A DNA stretch of 64,000 nucleotides from Duganella radicis (GTDB taxonomy: Bacteria; Pseudomonadota; Gammaproteobacteria; Burkholderiales; Burkholderiaceae_D): positions 248,001 to 312,000 of the forward strand of contig NZ_WNKY01000002.1 of assembly GCF_009720825.1 (NCBI RefSeq). Reading direction: 5' to 3'. Position numbers and translations under genes: made by a program. Under the pieces are notes generated by a model. The model was not told the DNA's origin, made no database searches, and saw nothing but the letters and a program-made list of their open reading frames with translations. Below are positions 61,999-64,000 of the stretch, piece after piece (the stretch's first letter is position 1; each line of letters opens with the position of its first letter).

Positions 61999-64000
61999 TG
62001 AAGCCTCCCGCCGCGTACAGCGAATGATGAGTGAGGATGAACAGCGTGCGCTTGTCGGCGCCGCCGAAGATCAGTTGCAGCGGACGTTCCGGCACGTCGA
62101 TACGGCCGATCTCCTTGCCGTCCGGCGCGTAGACGAACACCTGGCCATTGGCCACATAGACATTGCCCTTGCCATCCACCGCCGCGCTTTCGCCGCCGCG
62201 ATTGGCCGCCAGCTTGAGGTCCGTGATGGCGCCGCCCGCGCCGATCACGCCGCTGAAGGTGCGGTTCTCGGAGCCGTTGGTGAACACCACGCGGCCGTTG
62301 GCGCCGGCCGAGACCAGGCCGTGGGTATCCAGCGTGTCGGAGAAGCGGTAGCCCAGGTGGTCGTTGGGGCCTTGTTTGAACACGCGGTAAGCCGGCAGCA
62401 CCAGCGAGCCGTCCGGCGACACGTATTCACGCTTCTTCGGCAGGGCCACGTCGCGGGCGAACATCTCGGCCAGCGTGGTGAACTCGTAGGTGTCGAAGTT
62501 GAGCTGGTCACGGAACTCGCCGTTCTGCCAGAAGTTGACCGGCACCACCACGCGCGCATTGGCGTTGGCCTTGGCCGGTGTCGGCTTGATGATGGTGATC
62601 GGGCCGGCCGCTTGGGCAGGATCGAACGAATACACCGTGCCCTCAGGACCGGACGAGGAGACCACCAGAATCGATCCGCTGTTATCGATGGCCAGATTGA
62701 CCGGATCGAGCGGTGCATCGCGCACCACCGCCAGCCCGCCCTCTTTCGACCAGCTGTAGATGCGGTTGAAGCGGCGGTCGACAAAATACAGCTTGCCGTT
62801 ACGGTCCACCGCCGCGCCGGCAATGGAGTAGAAATCGCCTTCCAACTTCTCGACCTGTGGGTAGGCCGCGCGTACCGCGCTGGCTGGCGTGGCCGGGCCG
62901 ATGTCCAGCACCGCGAATTCATGCTCGCGCACCTCCTGCTTGTGCGTCAGGTCTTGCAGCGTGTTTTCGAACGGGTACTTGCTGGCGCGCAGATAAGTAT
63001 CGCAGCCGTTTTCATCGCAAGTGGCATAGCCGCTTTCCGCATTGACGTGCACATTGCGGAAGCGGATATCGCCCGAGTTGGTCATCTTCACCGCCGACAC
63101 GGCCGGCTTGATCGAGCGCGTGACGCGGTAGGCGTGGTAGTTGGCAAACGTGATGTTGCGCGAGTTGCGAATCTCCAGCGACACCGCATCCATGCCGTCA
63201 CGCACCTCCTGCTCGGTTTGCGGCGCCAGGAACTCCCAGTTCTCCACATTATCCAGCACGATCTCGGCGCGGATGTGGTGCTCGGCCGACAGTTCGTAGA
63301 CCTTGCCCGGCGTTTTGGTATTGGAGACATAGAACCCCGCCTGCGCAAACGTGCTAGGCGACCAGCAAGCGACAAAGGTGCCGCCACCGCCATCCGTCAC
63401 CCAGATGCTGGGATACTGGCGGTCCCAATGTGCGGTGGGGTCAAAGTTGGCGGACTTCTGATAAGGATCGCGGCGCTTGCCGTCATACAGGCGCGTACCG
63501 TGACCACCCTGGATGCGGATATCGTCCACCAGCGACTCGGCGCCAGCCTTCCACAACAGCGCCGTCGCACGCGGATTGACCTCGCCGGTGGCCAGGCCAA
63601 AGCCGGTGACGATGGCGTCGTCGCCCTTGGCGCTTTCCAGCAGCGCTTTCGGACCATCCGTGCCGGCGTAAGCGGCGGCGCCGTTCGGCAGCACCAGCTG
63701 CGTCACGCCGGGGTGCAAGCCAATCAGCACCGTATCCGGTTTCAGGCGAATGGTGTCCTGCACCATGTAGAAGCCTTGCGGCAAATAGACCACGCGGCTG
63801 CTGTCGATGGCCTTCTGCACCGCCGCCGTATCGTCGGTCACGCCATCGCCGGCGGCGCCAAAGTCGCGCACACTGGCCCACTGTTTGGTGGCCGGCAGCG
63901 CGCGCATCACGGGCGTGCGTTGCGCCGGCAGGGCTTTCAGCGCCGCGCCCTTCACATGGGTACCGAACTTGCCGACGCTGCCGACACCCGGCAGCATCAA
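61988..64000 (-). CDS. Beta-helix/beta-propeller protein, 5' end outside window
   Basis: At least 670 residues with no true start in the window. The N-terminal half is a pectate-lyase-like right-handed beta-helix opening SVRDFGAAGDGVTDDTAAVQ, typical of GH28/GH55-type and Pectate_lyase_3 proteins. The C-terminal half (about 390 onward) is an SMP-30/NHL-like propeller with repeated blades (AAVDRNGKLYFVDRRFNRIY, SAAVDGKGNVYVANGQVFVY). This combination suggests polysaccharide binding or cleavage outside the cytoplasm. It is coupled to the esterase gene downstream. No catalytic residues could be assigned. Confidence 0.8.
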   Translation of the reverse strand: MMLPGVGSVGKFGTHVKGAALKALPAQRTPVMRALPATKQWASVRDFGAAGDGVTDDTAAVQKAIDSSRVVYLPQGFYMVQDTIRLKPDTVLIGLHPGVTQLVLPNGAAAYAGTDGPKALLESAKGDDAIVTGFGLATGEVNPRATALLWKAGAESLVDDIRIQGGHGTRLYDGKRRDPYQKSANFDPTAHWDRQYPSIWVTDGGGGTFVACWSPSTFAQAGFYVSNTKTPGKVYELSAEHHIRAEIVLDNVENWEFLAPQTEQEVRDGMDAVSLEIRNSRNITFANYHAYRVTRSIKPAVSAVKMTNSGDIRFRNVHVNAESGYATCDENGCDTYLRASKYPFENTLQDLTHKQEVREHEFAVLDIGPATPASAVRAAYPQVEKLEGDFYSIAGAAVDRNGKLYFVDRRFNRIYSWSKEGGLAVVRDAPLDPVNLAIDNSGSILVVSSSGPEGTVYSFDPAQAAGPITIIKPTPAKANANARVVVPVNFWQNGEFRDQLNFDTYEFTTLAEMFARDVALPKKREYVSPDGSLVLPAYRVFKQGPNDHLGYRFSDTLDTHGLVSAGANGRVVFTNGSENRTFSGVIGAGGAITDLKLAANRGGESAAVDGKGNVYVANGQVFVYAPDGKEIGRIDVPERPLQLIFGGADKRTLFILTHHSLYAAGGFNAQ

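Noticed and set aside
1-64000. CRISPR array, tRNA, rRNA or complete insertion sequence
   Set aside because: No regularly spaced repeats, tRNA-like folds, rRNA stretches or transposase genes were seen on either strand.

Overview
The window is high-GC, densely coded Gram-negative DNA. It has TonB-dependent receptors, an OmpC-type porin, Tat and Sec signal peptides, ATGA-coupled operons and a beta-ketoadipate/vanillate gene style that together suggest a betaproteobacterium of the Oxalobacteraceae (Massilia/Duganella-like). That placement is an inference from gene content, not from a marker gene. I saw no rRNA, tRNA, CRISPR array or intact insertion sequence.

Region 1 (about 1-29.8 kb) is a glucuronoxylan-to-xylose-to-TCA locus. 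A minus-strand run (11966 down to 1200) encodes an oxidative, Weimberg-type xylose route: XylX, a xylose dehydrogenase-type SDR, a xylonolactonase-type SMP-30 protein and xylonate dehydratase. It continues with the XylFGH importer and an exported GH3 beta-xylosidase. The last Weimberg enzyme, 2-oxoglutarate semialdehyde dehydrogenase, is not in the window. On the plus strand and interleaved are a GDSL esterase, GH43, GH115, GH10 xylanase (minus), GH67, a LacI regulator and a type-B carboxylesterase. LacI-type palindromes occur in both divergent promoters (12.05 kb and 18.97-19.0 kb). Next come an M1 peptidase, a DUF6702 protein, a TonB receptor and an aldo/keto reductase.

Region 2 (about 29.9-34.2 kb) is mixed: two small hypothetical genes, a chemoreceptor, a decayed TetR remnant, and a desaturase gene coupled to a signal-less PhnD-like binding protein.

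Region 3 (34.3-45.4 kb) looks like a dedicated regulon for plant quinate/shikimate esters. Three near-identical 20-bp operators lie in front of (i) an exported esterase, an MFS carrier and AroQ; (ii) a quinate/shikimate dehydrogenase, a VOC protein and a 3-dehydroshikimate dehydratase; and (iii) a TonB receptor, an alpha/beta hydrolase and a TetR regulator. The enzymes suffice on paper to take quinate to protocatechuate. The dehydratase and its HPPD-like partner, fused as QuiC in pseudomonads, are here separate genes in the opposite order, and the partner appears to have lost two of its three metal ligands.

Region 4 (45.4-59.6 kb) handles vanillate and the end of the beta-ketoadipate pathway. 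It holds vanAB with an orphan ABC binding protein under a divergent MarR gene, two tandem Cache proteins, a pcaIJF-livHMGF operon, a divergent IclR regulator, a porin and a second ABC binding protein. Two matching 36-bp inverted repeats mark the pcaI/iclR and porin/binding-protein promoters. Protocatechuate ring-cleavage genes (pcaGHBCD) are not in the window.

Region 5 (59.6-64 kb) has small conserved proteins, a Crp/Fnr regulator, and an exported esterase coupled to a truncated beta-helix/beta-propeller protein running off the end. Overall, separate regulons (LacI, TetR, MarR, IclR) convert the sugar, quinate-ester and methoxy-aromatic parts of plant cell wall into TCA intermediates. Two REPIN-like palindromic elements (37.7 kb, 57.2 kb) sit between convergent genes.
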